Origin: a bacterium
GTDB lineage: Bacteria > Vulcanimicrobiota > Vulcanimicrobiia > Vulcanimicrobiales > SCRA01
DNA: 64,000 bases
Direction of reading: 5' to 3'
Assembly: GCA_004297985.1 (NCBI GenBank)
Contig: SCRA01000019.1
Location: 1-64,000 of the forward strand
Positions within the stretch are counted from its first letter, which is position 1; every line of letters starts with the position of its first letter. A program made the position numbers and the translations under genes. Under the pieces are notes generated by a model. It was not told where the DNA came from. It was given only the letters and a program-made list of their open reading frames with translations, and made no database searches. Below are positions 24,406 to 33,706 of the stretch, piece by piece.

Positions 24406-25472
24406 ACCGCAGACAGAAGCAAGGCTACATTACGGCCATCGCCGCCGTGGTGCTGTTGGCGATCCTGCCGCTCAAACTCGGTTCCCACTCGGTGCTCTCG
24501 CTGTTGCACCTCGACGTCTCGATCCTCAGTGAGATGCTGCTCTTCGCCATCGCAGCGATGAGCGTCAACCTACTGCTGGGATACACGGGACTGATGTCCT
24601 TCGGCAACGCGGCCTACTTCGGCCTCGGCGCCTACGGTGCGGGTCTCTCGATCCACTATCTCAACATGAACTTCATCGAGGGGGCGATCATCGGCACGGC
24701 TGTTGCGCTCGTCGGCGGGCTGCTCGTGGGCCCGTTCCTCCTGCGCCGGCGCGGTATCTACTTCGCCTTGCTCACACTAGCCTTCGGACAGGTCTTCTAC
24801 TTCATCGCCTACCGAGCCAACGAGTTCACCGGCGGTGAAGACGGCATGAGCTTCCCACGACCGTACTTCGGCTTTCCCGGTTGGCACATGGATCTCCAGG
24901 AAGGCACCTTCTACTACCTGATGCTGCTGGTCTTCGCGGCGGTCTTGGTGGGTTTCTGGCTGATCGTCCGCTCACCGTTTGGCCGCACGCTCCAGGCCAT
25001 CCGCCAGAACGAGCTGCGCGTCCGCTATCTCGGCCTCGACTCCAACAAGTTCATCTTCGTCGCCCTGCTGGTCTCGGCGGCAATGGCCGGCCTGGCCGGC
25101 GCGCTCTACGGCTTGCTCATCATGTTTGCTGCGCCGCTGATGCTGGATTGGCAGCAGTCCGGCGACTTCGTGATGATCATGATCCTTGGCGGCGCCGGTT
25201 CGATCTGGGGACCGGTGGTCGGCTCGCTGATCTACGTCATCGGTAAGGACATCATCTCCACGCTCACGCAGACCTGGCAGATCTACATCGGCGCGCTCTT
25301 CGTGATCTGCGTGATCGCCTTCCCGAGCGGCCTGCTCGGCACGCTGCTGAACTCGATCGCGCGCCGCGACGTCGGCGCGCCGATCTCCGAGGAGGCCGCT
25401 CCCCACAAGGCGCGGGAGTCCGGCGCCCCAGCCGGTAACGCTGCCGTTGCCGCAGAGCAGAAGGAGTCATAG
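24402..25472 (+). CDS. livM: Branched-chain-amino-acid-type ABC permease LivM
   Basis: A 356-residue membrane protein from the ATG at 24402. LivM signatures: AAMSVNLLLGYTGLMSFGNAAYFGLGAYG, the RSPFGRTLQAIRQNELR loop that contacts the ATPase, and MILGGAGSIWGPVVGS. The C-terminal tail is hydrophilic. It works with LivH. Its stop codon abuts the livG start (TAGATG). Confidence 0.93.
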   Translation: MNRRQKQGYITAIAAVVLLAILPLKLGSHSVLSLLHLDVSILSEMLLFAIAAMSVNLLLGYTGLMSFGNAAYFGLGAYGAGLSIHYLNMNFIEGAIIGTAVALVGGLLVGPFLLRRRGIYFALLTLAFGQVFYFIAYRANEFTGGEDGMSFPRPYFGFPGWHMDLQEGTFYYLMLLVFAAVLVGFWLIVRSPFGRTLQAIRQNELRVRYLGLDSNKFIFVALLVSAAMAGLAGALYGLLIMFAAPLMLDWQQSGDFVMIMILGGAGSIWGPVVGSLIYVIGKDIISTLTQTWQIYIGALFVICVIAFPSGLLGTLLNSIARRDVGAPISEEAAPHKARESGAPAGNAAVAAEQKES

Positions 25473-26243
25473 ATGGCCGAAGCGCTGCTCGAGGCGAAGA
25501 ACGTCTCGAAACACTTTGGAGGCGTCGTGGCCGTCAACAGTGTCTCCGTCACGATCGAGCAAGGCTCGATCTACGCGGTGATCGGCCCCAACGGCGCAGG
25601 GAAGACCACGTTCTTCAACGCGCTCTCGGGTTTCTACATCCCCGATGGCGGCCAGGTGCTCTACAAGGGGCAGGACATTACGACGATGCCCAACTGGCAG
25701 CGGGTGCAGTTGGGCATGAGCCGCACCTTCCAGACGCCCAGCATCTTCCCCGAGCTCACGGTCTACGAGAATCTCCTTATCGGCGTGCAGAGCCAGCAGA
25801 AGATCGCTTTCAAGCTGCGTCTGCCTTCGGCTGCACGCAAGAAGGAGATCGACGCCAGGATCGACGAGCTGCTGGGTTTCGTCAACCTGGTGCACTTGAA
25901 GGATCGTCCGGTGGCCGAGCTCTCTCACGGCAGCCAGCGCCTTTGCGAGATTGCCATGAGCCTCTCGGTCGATCCCACGATCGTGCTCCTCGACGAGCCG
26001 ATGGCGGGATTGGCCGAAGCGGAGACGGAGCGCATCATGCGCGTCATCCGCGACCTCCACGATCGGCTAGGTCTGACGGTGCTCTTCGTCGAGCACAACA
26101 TGCGCGTCGTCCTCTCGCTCGCCGACCATATCACGGTGCTCGATCGCGGCGCCATGCTGGCGCAAGGTACGCCGAGCGAGATCTCCAACAGCCAGACTGT
26201 CCGCGAAGCCTATCTCGGTCAAGAGGTGCTCAACCGTGTCTGA
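25473..26243 (+). CDS. livG: Branched-chain-amino-acid-type ABC ATPase LivG
   Basis: A 256-residue ABC ATPase with Walker A GPNGAGKTT (about residues 35-43), a LivG-typical helical insert (GVQSQQKIAFKLRLPSAARKKEID), degenerate signature LSHGSQR and Walker B IVLLDEPMAGLAEAE. It overlaps livF by eight bases. Confidence 0.93.
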   Translation: MAEALLEAKNVSKHFGGVVAVNSVSVTIEQGSIYAVIGPNGAGKTTFFNALSGFYIPDGGQVLYKGQDITTMPNWQRVQLGMSRTFQTPSIFPELTVYENLLIGVQSQQKIAFKLRLPSAARKKEIDARIDELLGFVNLVHLKDRPVAELSHGSQRLCEIAMSLSVDPTIVLLDEPMAGLAEAETERIMRVIRDLHDRLGLTVLFVEHNMRVVLSLADHITVLDRGAMLAQGTPSEISNSQTVREAYLGQEVLNRV

Positions 26244-26955
26244 GTCTCTGCTCGCAGTCGAAAAGCTCAATACCTTTTATGGGAAGAGCCATATCCTCCA
26301 CGACGTCTCGCTCTCGGTGGACAAGGGCGAGCTGGTGGCGCTGCTGGGCCTCAATGGGGCCGGCAAGACCACCACGATGCGCAGCGTCCTTGGTTTGACG
26401 CGCCCGCGTTCCGGTACCGTCCACTTCGAGGGACGCGATATCACCGGCTGGCCAAGCTACCGCGTCTCTCGCCTTGGCGTCGGTTACGTCCCCGAGGGGC
26501 GCCGCATGTTCAACGAGCTCACGGTGACGGAGAACCTCCAGATCGCCGAGACGGGGCGCGGCGGTGCCTGGACGATCGAGCGCGTCTTCCAGCGTCTGCC
26601 CAAGCTCCAGGAGCTGCGCGCGCGCAAGTCGGGGCGCCTCTCCGGCGGCGAGCAAGAGATGCTCTCGATCGCACGCGCGCTGGTGGCCAACCCGACGTTG
26701 ATGTTGGTAGACGAGCCCTCACAGGGCCTCGCTCCGCTGATCGTCGAGGAGGTCTACAAGATCCTCGCGGAGATGAAGGCGCAGGGCACGTCGATTCTGC
26801 TCGTGGAGCAGAACGCGCTGCTAGCGCTGAAAGTTGCCGATCGCGCCTACGTGATGGACGAGGGGCGCATCGTCTACTCGGGCGTCGCAGCCGATCTCGA
26901 GCGCGACCGCAACATGATCCGTACCCTGATGGGCCTTCAAGAGGTGGCATCGTAG
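26236..26955 (+). CDS. livF: Branched-chain-amino-acid-type ABC ATPase LivF
   Basis: A 239-residue ABC ATPase from the GTG at 26236. Walker A GLNGAGKTT, LivF-typical YVPEGRRMFNELTVTENL, signature LSGGEQEM and Walker B LMLVDEPSQGLAP. It pairs with LivG as a heterodimer. The stop overlaps the next GTG by one base (TAGTG), so the dienelactone hydrolase belongs to the same operon. Confidence 0.93.
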   Translation: MSESLLAVEKLNTFYGKSHILHDVSLSVDKGELVALLGLNGAGKTTTMRSVLGLTRPRSGTVHFEGRDITGWPSYRVSRLGVGYVPEGRRMFNELTVTENLQIAETGRGGAWTIERVFQRLPKLQELRARKSGRLSGGEQEMLSIARALVANPTLMLVDEPSQGLAPLIVEEVYKILAEMKAQGTSILLVEQNALLALKVADRAYVMDEGRIVYSGVAADLERDRNMIRTLMGLQEVAS

Positions 26956-27680
26956 TGCCGCTTTCCGGCCCCGTCGAGATCGGGGTCGGCAGCGGCACGA
27001 TGGCCGCCTACGTCGCTCGCCCCGATGGGACGCAGACGCGCCCTGCGATCCTGGTGCTCCAGGAGATCTTCGGCGTGAATGCGGAGATGCGGCGCATCAC
27101 CGATCTCGTGGCCTCGATCGGCTACGTCGGCATCGCTCCGAACTATTGCCATCGTACCGATCCCAATCTCGACCTCCCGTACGATCGGCCAGGGATTCAG
27201 AGAGGCATGGCGGCGGCCCGCCATGTGACGCGTGCGACGCTGGCGGAGGATCTTCGCGCAGCGGCGGCATGGGCGCGCAGCCAACCCTTCTGCAATGGTC
27301 ACGTCGGCGCGTGGGGCTTCTGCATGGGCGGTACGGTGGCGTTCTACGCGGCGACGTTGTCCGAGATCGATGCCGCCTGCTCGTTCTACGGCGGTTCGGT
27401 TGCGCGCACGCTCGCCAGCGGAGAGCCGGAGATGCTGGATGACGTCGCCAAGGTCCACGCTCCGCTCTTCCTGGCGTTCGGCGGCAAGGACGAGTCGATC
27501 CCCATGGCCTCGGTGGAGCGCATCCGCGAGCAGTTGACGGCGCATCACAAGGCGTTCGAGCTCCACGTCTATCCGGACGAGGGGCATGCCTTCTTCCGGC
27601 ATGGTGCCAACGGCGAGGTGACGCCGGCCGCGCGCGAGGTCTGGCCGCTCGTACAGGCCTATTTCAAGCGCGTGCTTTAG
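26955..27680 (+). CDS. Dienelactone hydrolase family protein
   Basis: A 241-residue alpha/beta hydrolase from the GTG at 26955. The dienelactone hydrolase triad is visible: nucleophile Cys in GAWGFCMGG, Asp in FGGKDESIP and His in DEGHAFF, plus the QEIFGVN Glu that primes the Cys. Such enzymes open lactone rings. Being last in the transporter operon suggests that the imported compound, or an intermediate from it, carries an ester or lactone, so the transporter may carry an aromatic or organic acid rather than an amino acid (inference). Confidence 0.88.
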   Translation: MPLSGPVEIGVGSGTMAAYVARPDGTQTRPAILVLQEIFGVNAEMRRITDLVASIGYVGIAPNYCHRTDPNLDLPYDRPGIQRGMAAARHVTRATLAEDLRAAAAWARSQPFCNGHVGAWGFCMGGTVAFYAATLSEIDAACSFYGGSVARTLASGEPEMLDDVAKVHAPLFLAFGGKDESIPMASVERIREQLTAHHKAFELHVYPDEGHAFFRHGANGEVTPAAREVWPLVQAYFKRVL

Positions 27681-27708
27681 GAGGCGTGTAAGCGTCCTGA
27701 AAACGTGC

Positions 27709-27738
27709 GAGAGGAGGGGCGGCATCGCCCCTCCTCTC
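27709..27738. terminator. Hairpin between converging genes
   Basis: A 12-bp perfect stem (27709-27720 with 27727-27738) and a six-base loop between the hydrolase gene and the converging binding-protein gene. T tracts are weak on both strands (GTTTT about four bases after the stem on the reverse strand). Confidence 0.6.
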
Positions 27739-27760
27739 ATCTGTCTGCGGCGAGCCGAAA

Positions 27761-29032
27761 CTACGGGTAGCCCAGACTGCAGGCTTTCGAGGCCTCCTCG
27801 GGAGTGATGAAGATCTTGTCTCCCGGCTCCTCGTCCTCGACGTCGAAGACGTCGTACTTGTCCGAGGGCGATCCGTTCGGGCGCAGCGTTCCAACCCACA
27901 TCGGCCAGATCAGCGCGTGGTCCTGCTTGCGGAAGCTCGCTTTGCTGCCCCAGATGGACTGGAACTCGCCCCCCTCCAGCGTGTGTGCCAACTTGATCGG
28001 ATCGGTCGACTTCGTCTCACTGATGGCCCACAGCAGACGGTCCATCGTCACGTAGCCGAAACAGCTGCGCGGGGTTGGCGGCTCGTTGTAGCGCTTGCGG
28101 TACTCGACGGCGAATGCCTTAGCCTCGGCGTTCGCGGAACCCAGAACGTTATCGCCCTTGTAGTACCACTCGGTGCCCCAGTAGCCGACGCGCGCGACGG
28201 AGGGGAGCGCCCAGACCGTCTCGAGCTCGGCGTACGGGCCGGCCGCCGGGATCTTCTTGAGCAAGCCGAACGAGCTAGCCTGTTTCATACAGTTGACGTA
28301 GTCGTCACCGCTGAGTCCGTTGACGATGAACACGTCGGGTTTGGCAGCGAGTACCTTGGTGAGATACGGGCTGAAGTCGCTGGTGCCCAGCGGCGCCAAG
28401 TCGTTCTCCACGATCTGGCCGCCAACGTGCTTGATGACGTCGGCGTAGCCTTCCGCCAGCGAGTGGCCGAACGCGTAGTCCGGCGTGATCATGTACCACT
28501 TCTTGCCGAACTTTTTGGCGATGCCGTAACCCGATGCGTGGCTGAGCGCCCACGTGGTGTGGCAGACCTGGAACGTGTTCCAGTGACAGTTCTTCCCAGT
28601 GATGGGATCGGCGTGACCGCCCGTGTCGATGAACAGCGTATTCAAGGAGTTGGCCGCGCCGCTGGTGGAGAGCGCCACGGCGCTCGAAACCGTACCGATG
28701 AGCGCCGCGACCTTATCTTGATTGACGAGCTTGCGCGCCTTTTGAACGGCTACGCCCGGATCGTTGGCGTTATCCTCGTTGATGATCTCGACTTTGCGGC
28801 CGAGCACGCCCCCCTTTTTGTTCCATTTTTCGAGGACCATCGACATGCCGCGCGTCTGGTTGCGTGCTAGCGCTGAGTAGACGCCCGTGTTCTCCTCGGT
28901 GTTGCCGATCTTGAGGATATCGGCCGCTTCGCCGCGGCTCGGGATGAAGGCGGGGAAACCCGCGGATGCGACAGCCGCTCCAACGGCGGCCCCTCTGATG
29001 AACGTCTCGCGAGAAATGGGATGTTCGGACAT
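27761..29032 (-). CDS. Second branched-chain-amino-acid-type ABC substrate-binding protein
   Basis: A 423-residue paralogue of the protein at 22182-23453, of identical length and with shared stretches such as FGKKWYMITPDYAFGHSLA and LGTSDFSPYLTK. The leader SRETFIRGAAVGAAVASAGF again resembles a Tat signal with Glu in place of the second Arg. The start is the ATG at 29032 with GAGGAG upstream. It faces the liv operon and has no permease of its own, so it probably docks to the same LivHMGF transporter and widens its substrate range. Confidence 0.9.
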   Translation of the reverse strand: MSEHPISRETFIRGAAVGAAVASAGFPAFIPSRGEAADILKIGNTEENTGVYSALARNQTRGMSMVLEKWNKKGGVLGRKVEIINEDNANDPGVAVQKARKLVNQDKVAALIGTVSSAVALSTSGAANSLNTLFIDTGGHADPITGKNCHWNTFQVCHTTWALSHASGYGIAKKFGKKWYMITPDYAFGHSLAEGYADVIKHVGGQIVENDLAPLGTSDFSPYLTKVLAAKPDVFIVNGLSGDDYVNCMKQASSFGLLKKIPAAGPYAELETVWALPSVARVGYWGTEWYYKGDNVLGSANAEAKAFAVEYRKRYNEPPTPRSCFGYVTMDRLLWAISETKSTDPIKLAHTLEGGEFQSIWGSKASFRKQDHALIWPMWVGTLRPNGSPSDKYDVFDVEDEEPGDKIFITPEEASKACSLGYP

Positions 29033-29190
29033 GTTCAGGCTCCTCTCATAGATGTAGAAAGCCGAACCGTGCAACGAGCACAGCCTCGCTGCCAGCGGTA
29101 TCACACCATGAACGAAGTGCTTTCCTGCCGTGTTGCTCGCACGAAGAGCAATCTTCTTTCCATGGTCCGAAATTCGCCCTGCAAACGGCC

Positions 29191-32100
29191 TCAGCGCCTC
29201 GGCGGCAGTTTCGGCAAGCCGAGATGCGGCCGGCCGTCGAAGGCAGGTAGAGTAACGGGCGCCCTTGCCAAGGCGTCAAGTGCCAGCGCGACGGCCGTCT
29301 CCAACTGCGGGTCGCGCCCCGCGGCATAGTCCTGGGGCGTAATCTCGACTTCGACGTCGGGATCCGTGCCATAGTTCTCGACGCTCCAGCGAACGTCGTT
29401 GAACCAGAAGGAGAACTCCGGTTGGGTGGTTACCGTTCCATCAACCAGCGCATGGCGTGGCCAGATGCCGATGACGCCGCCCCACGTGCGCTTGCCGACC
29501 AGTGGACCTAGGCCGTAGAGCTTGAAGACGTGGCTGAAGATGTCGCCGTCGGAGCCGGCAAACTCGTTGGTCAGACCTACGATGGGGCCGGCCACGGACT
29601 CCGGCGGATAGGCCTGCGGCGGTCCCCAGCGCGAGACGTCGTAGCCCACGCGCTTGCGGGCCAGTTTCTCCAGCAGCAGCGGCGAGACGTGCCCGCCGCG
29701 GTTGAAGCGTGCGTCCACGATGAGGCCGTCACGCCCTCCTACTTCGGCGAGGTACCCGCGATGGAACTCCGCATAGCCCCAGGGGCCCATGTCGGGGATG
29801 TGCAGATAGCCGATTCGACCGCCCGTCGCCGCGTGGACGCGTGCGCGGTTGCTCTCCACCCACGCGCGGTAGCGCAACGGGCGCTCATCCTTGAGCGTAC
29901 GCACGACCACGTGACGCTGCCGGCCGTCCGCGCCGCGTATGCGCAGCGCCACGGCGGCGCCGCCCATGTTGACAAGGAACTCGGCCGGCGGGTGCTCGCG
30001 AGAGAGCGGCGCACCGCCGACGGCAGTGATCACCTCGCCCTCGCGTACCTCGACTCCGGGCTCCGCGAGCGGCGAGTCCCAGTCACGCGCCCAGGAGTCA
30101 CCGCGTACCACGCGTAGGACGCGGTAGCCGCCGGCTTGCGCATCATAGCGCAGATCGGCGCCCAGAAAGCCCAGCGCGTACTGCGGCGGCCGCCGCACGT
30201 CGCCGCCTCCTTCGTACGCATGCGATGTACCAAGCTCGCCCTGCATCTCCCAGATCAAATCGGAGAGCTCGCTGCGCGTGCGGATGCGCGGCAGCAGCCG
30301 CGCGTAACGCTCGTAGACTACGTCCCAGTCGACGGCGCTCATGCGCTCGTCCCAGAATTGCTCGCGCTGAAGGCGCCAGGCCTCGCGATACATCTGCGCC
30401 CACTCCAGGCGTGGTTCGACGTTGACGTGGAGGCGCTCCAGGTCGATCCATCCGCTCTTGCGCCCGATGTCTTCTTCGGGCTCGTCGTTGTCGCCGTTCT
30501 CCGGCAGCTTCTCCGTGCCGTCGATCGCGCGCAGGCGCTCGCCGGAACGATAGACCACCGTCTGATGATCCGCGGCGATACGAAAGTCGGTTACCTCCTT
30601 GGCTAGCGCGGCGGCGCGCTGATCCTCGAAGTCGTAGGCCATCAGCGTGGCCTCCGCTTCGACCTCGTGATCGGTCCAGCTTCCGTTCTCGAGCGCGCCG
30701 CGCAACGGCACTTGCGTGAAGAGCGCACGCCCTTTGACGGCGGCGATCTGCTCGTAGCGCCCCTCCTCCACGGGAAACGCCAACAGGCGCCCTGCGATGC
30801 CCTCGAAGTCGATCTCGACGCGTATCGGCTCGGCGCTCTCCGCTCTCTCGTCGTGCTCTTCACGGTGCACGATCGGGTGGGGACGCGGGACGAACGGATT
30901 GGGAGTGCGCGCGCGCAGCGTGATGGCAAACGGGCGCATTCCCAACGGGAAGCCGAGGTCGAACTGCAGCGCGTCGTAGACGGGGTTGAACTCGCGCGTC
31001 GAAAGGAAGTAGAGATACGCGCCTTGCGGGTCCCACGCCGGCGCGCCGTCGCTGCGCAACGGATTCGTGAGATCGTGGAGCTCCCCCGTAGCGAGCTCGG
31101 CTACGCGGATGATCGAGAGGTCGTGCTGCGGGGCCCAGGCGTAGGCCAACCAGCGTCCGTCGGGGGAGAAGGTGAGGTCGGCCGCGCGTGCGCCGGGGCT
31201 GTGATCGAGCCGGCGGGCCTCCCCGGTGGCGAGGTCGACGGTGTAAATCTCCTGGCGGTGGTTGGCGAGCGCGACCACGTCTTCCGTCGGCGAGGCCACG
31301 AGCTCCACGGCGCGGCCGACGTCGACGGTTGGGTCGACGACGCGCGACGGCATCATGCCGTTGGCGGCGTGGACCTCGAAGCGTTCGCGCCCGCCTTCGT
31401 CACTGGTCGCCACAACGCGTGTGCCGTCATGGAGCCACTCCGCAAGCCGATAGCGCACAGCGCTGCCCTTGCCGTGATGGAGCACGCCCTCCTCCCAGAA
31501 GGCCATCGTGTACGGCTGGCCTCGCGCGATGAGCGCTAGCGAGTGGCCCTCGGGGTGCGGCGCGTAGTCTTCGAGGAACGGTGCGCCGGATACGAAGCGG
31601 CGCGCCGTCTGCGGCGCCGTGGAGGGCGTCTGGATCTCAACGCGTACGCTGCGGTCGGTGCGCGGATCGTAGAGATAGAGATCGGCGCCGCAGGTGTAGA
31701 CGATGCGCTCACCATCGGTTGAGGGAAAGCGCGCGTAGTATTCTTCGCAATCGGTGTGGCGGCGCATGTCGGCGCCGTCGGCCTGCACGGAGTAGATGTT
31801 TCCGATCCCCTCGTGGTCGGAGAGGAAGAAGGCGCGGCCGTCGATCCACATCGGCGAGGAGAGATTGCCGTTGAGCTGCACGAGCTCGCGGAAGGTGCCG
31901 CTGCCCTGGGCATCCACCCAGATCACGCCGGCGGTGCCGCCGCGGTAGCGCTTCCACGGTGCGGGATCGGCATTGTTGCGCCCGATGAGCACGCCGCCGT
32001 TCGCGGCTGTCGCCAGCGTTACGGCGGCACCGAAGGGCAGCGCTTCGGGTTGGCCTCCCCCGTGCGCCACGGCAAAGGCCACGGAGTGCTTGATGAACGG

Positions 32101-32430
32101 GGTGCCGTGGTCGGAGGTGAAGAGCACGGCGCTGCCGTCGGGGCGCCAGCCGGAGACGACGCAGAGGCGCCCGCCGAGATAGGTCAGGCGTCGTGCTGGG
32201 CCGCCTTCCACCGGCATCGCGTAGACTTCGGGGCATCCCTCGTCGCGGCCGACGAAGGCCAGCAGCGTGCCATCGGGAGAGATGCGCGGATAGCTGCACT
32301 CACCGTGTGCCGCCGTGAGGCGGCGCGCGATTCCTCCGGCGGCATCGACGGTCCAGAGGTCGTCCTCGGAGGCGAAGGCGATGCGGTCGCGATGAATGGT
32401 GGGGTAACGAAGATAACCCGCGTGCTCCAT
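29191..32430 (-). CDS. Tricorn protease homologue (S41 family)
   Basis: A 1079-residue protein, close to the usual tricorn length, from the ATG at 32430. Domain order as in tricorn: N-terminal six-bladed propeller (DDLWTVDAAGGIARRLT, ISPDGTLLAFVG), a second propeller (ISPDG-like FSPDGRWLAYAW), the C1 helical domain (YREAWRLQREQFWDERM), a PDZ domain and the C2 serine-protease core with nucleophile Ser in NEFAGSDGDIF. Tricorn trims short peptides released by other proteases. No signal peptide is seen, so it is cytoplasmic. Confidence 0.92.
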   Translation of the reverse strand: MEHAGYLRYPTIHRDRIAFASEDDLWTVDAAGGIARRLTAAHGECSYPRISPDGTLLAFVGRDEGCPEVYAMPVEGGPARRLTYLGGRLCVVSGWRPDGSAVLFTSDHGTPFIKHSVAFAVAHGGGQPEALPFGAAVTLATAANGGVLIGRNNADPAPWKRYRGGTAGVIWVDAQGSGTFRELVQLNGNLSSPMWIDGRAFFLSDHEGIGNIYSVQADGADMRRHTDCEEYYARFPSTDGERIVYTCGADLYLYDPRTDRSVRVEIQTPSTAPQTARRFVSGAPFLEDYAPHPEGHSLALIARGQPYTMAFWEEGVLHHGKGSAVRYRLAEWLHDGTRVVATSDEGGRERFEVHAANGMMPSRVVDPTVDVGRAVELVASPTEDVVALANHRQEIYTVDLATGEARRLDHSPGARAADLTFSPDGRWLAYAWAPQHDLSIIRVAELATGELHDLTNPLRSDGAPAWDPQGAYLYFLSTREFNPVYDALQFDLGFPLGMRPFAITLRARTPNPFVPRPHPIVHREEHDERAESAEPIRVEIDFEGIAGRLLAFPVEEGRYEQIAAVKGRALFTQVPLRGALENGSWTDHEVEAEATLMAYDFEDQRAAALAKEVTDFRIAADHQTVVYRSGERLRAIDGTEKLPENGDNDEPEEDIGRKSGWIDLERLHVNVEPRLEWAQMYREAWRLQREQFWDERMSAVDWDVVYERYARLLPRIRTRSELSDLIWEMQGELGTSHAYEGGGDVRRPPQYALGFLGADLRYDAQAGGYRVLRVVRGDSWARDWDSPLAEPGVEVREGEVITAVGGAPLSREHPPAEFLVNMGGAAVALRIRGADGRQRHVVVRTLKDERPLRYRAWVESNRARVHAATGGRIGYLHIPDMGPWGYAEFHRGYLAEVGGRDGLIVDARFNRGGHVSPLLLEKLARKRVGYDVSRWGPPQAYPPESVAGPIVGLTNEFAGSDGDIFSHVFKLYGLGPLVGKRTWGGVIGIWPRHALVDGTVTTQPEFSFWFNDVRWSVENYGTDPDVEVEITPQDYAAGRDPQLETAVALALDALARAPVTLPAFDGRPHLGLPKLPPRR

Positions 32431-32509
32431 GGCACCGGCATTCTGCTCTCGCGATGCGGAGTCCCCGCGAGCCGATCCGACGAGGCGGAGCCGCGTACGG
32501 GGTGGAAGC

Positions 32510-33706
32510 GTGCGCTTCGTGATCGACTTCGCGCTATCCGACGACCTCGTTGCCCTGCGCGACCGCGTGCGCGCTTTCGTCGACCGTGAGGCGGTTCCGC
32601 TCGAGGCGCGCCTGCGCGGCGAGCCGCCCGACCAAGAGACCGTCGCGCACCTGCGTGCGAAGGCGCGCGCTGAAGGCATCTATGGCCCCCACTTGGCGCG
32701 CGAGCTCGGCGGCTTGGGACTCGACTGGCGATCAGTCGCCGTCGTCTTCGAGGCGGCGGGACGCAGCCTGCTCGGTCCGCTCGCGCTCAACGGCGCCGCC
32801 CCGGATGAGGGCAACATGCACCTGCTGCACGAGGTGGCTTCGCCCGCGCAGGTCGAGCGCTATCTGCGGCCGTTGGCGGCCGGCGAGATACGCTCGTGCT
32901 TCGCGATGACCGAGCCGGCGCCGGGTGCGGGGAGCGACCCCGCCATGCTGCGCACGCGCGCGCGGAAGACCTCCGGCGGCTGGACGATCGACGGCGAGAA
33001 GTGGTTCATCACCGGCGCCGAGGGGGCGGCATTCGCGATCTGCATGGCGCGCACGTCCGATGATCCCAGCGGACGGCGCGGAGCAACGATGTTCCTAGTC
33101 GATGCGAGCAACCCCGGCATGCGCGTGCGCCGGCGCATCGGGACACTCGATCACGTGACGCCGGGCGGTCACTGCGCCGTGGCCTTCGAGGGCTGTGAAG
33201 TTGCCGGCGACGCCGTGCTCGGCGAAGTGGACGAAGGCTTTCGCTATGCTCAACTGCGTTTGGCGCCTGCGCGGCTGACCCATTGCATGCGCTGGTTGGG
33301 CGTGGCGACGCGCGCGCAGGAGATCGCCGTCATGCGCGCCGCCCAGCGCACCGCGTTCGGCAAGCGTCTGGGCGAGCATCAGGGAGTGGCTTTCCAACTC
33401 GCCGACACCGAGATCGAGCTGCACGCGGCGCGCTTGATGATCTGGCACACCGCATGGATGCTCGATCGCGGCGAGCATGCGCGTCACGAGTCCTCGATGG
33501 CCAAGACGTTCGTGGCCGAAGCCGTCTTTCGGGCCGTCGACCGTGCGCTTCAAGTGTGCGGGTCATTGGGCGTCTCGGACGACATCCCGCTGGGCGCCTT
33601 CCTGCGTGAGTCTCGCCCCTTCCGTATCTATGACGGCCCCTCCGAAGTCCATCGTATGGCGATCGCCGCGCGCCTCTTCCGGCGGTATGAGGCGTCTAAG
33701 CGGTGA
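32510..33706 (+). CDS. Acyl-CoA dehydrogenase, LvaC/ACAD10-like
   Basis: A 398-residue protein. GTG codons at 32510 and 32519 are both possible starts; the first is taken. FAD-domain motifs: CFAMTEPAPGAGSDPAML and WTIDGEKWFITGA. The C-terminal domain has VCGSLGVSDDIPLGAF and YDGPSEVH. It overlaps by four bases a kinase gene of the APH family and is then followed by a DUF6285 gene. In Pseudomonas levulinate catabolism (lvaABC) this trio converts 4-hydroxyacyl-CoA via a 4-phospho intermediate. The same role is inferred here from the gene set. Confidence 0.9.
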   Translation: MRFVIDFALSDDLVALRDRVRAFVDREAVPLEARLRGEPPDQETVAHLRAKARAEGIYGPHLARELGGLGLDWRSVAVVFEAAGRSLLGPLALNGAAPDEGNMHLLHEVASPAQVERYLRPLAAGEIRSCFAMTEPAPGAGSDPAMLRTRARKTSGGWTIDGEKWFITGAEGAAFAICMARTSDDPSGRRGATMFLVDASNPGMRVRRRIGTLDHVTPGGHCAVAFEGCEVAGDAVLGEVDEGFRYAQLRLAPARLTHCMRWLGVATRAQEIAVMRAAQRTAFGKRLGEHQGVAFQLADTEIELHAARLMIWHTAWMLDRGEHARHESSMAKTFVAEAVFRAVDRALQVCGSLGVSDDIPLGAFLRESRPFRIYDGPSEVHRMAIAARLFRRYEASKR

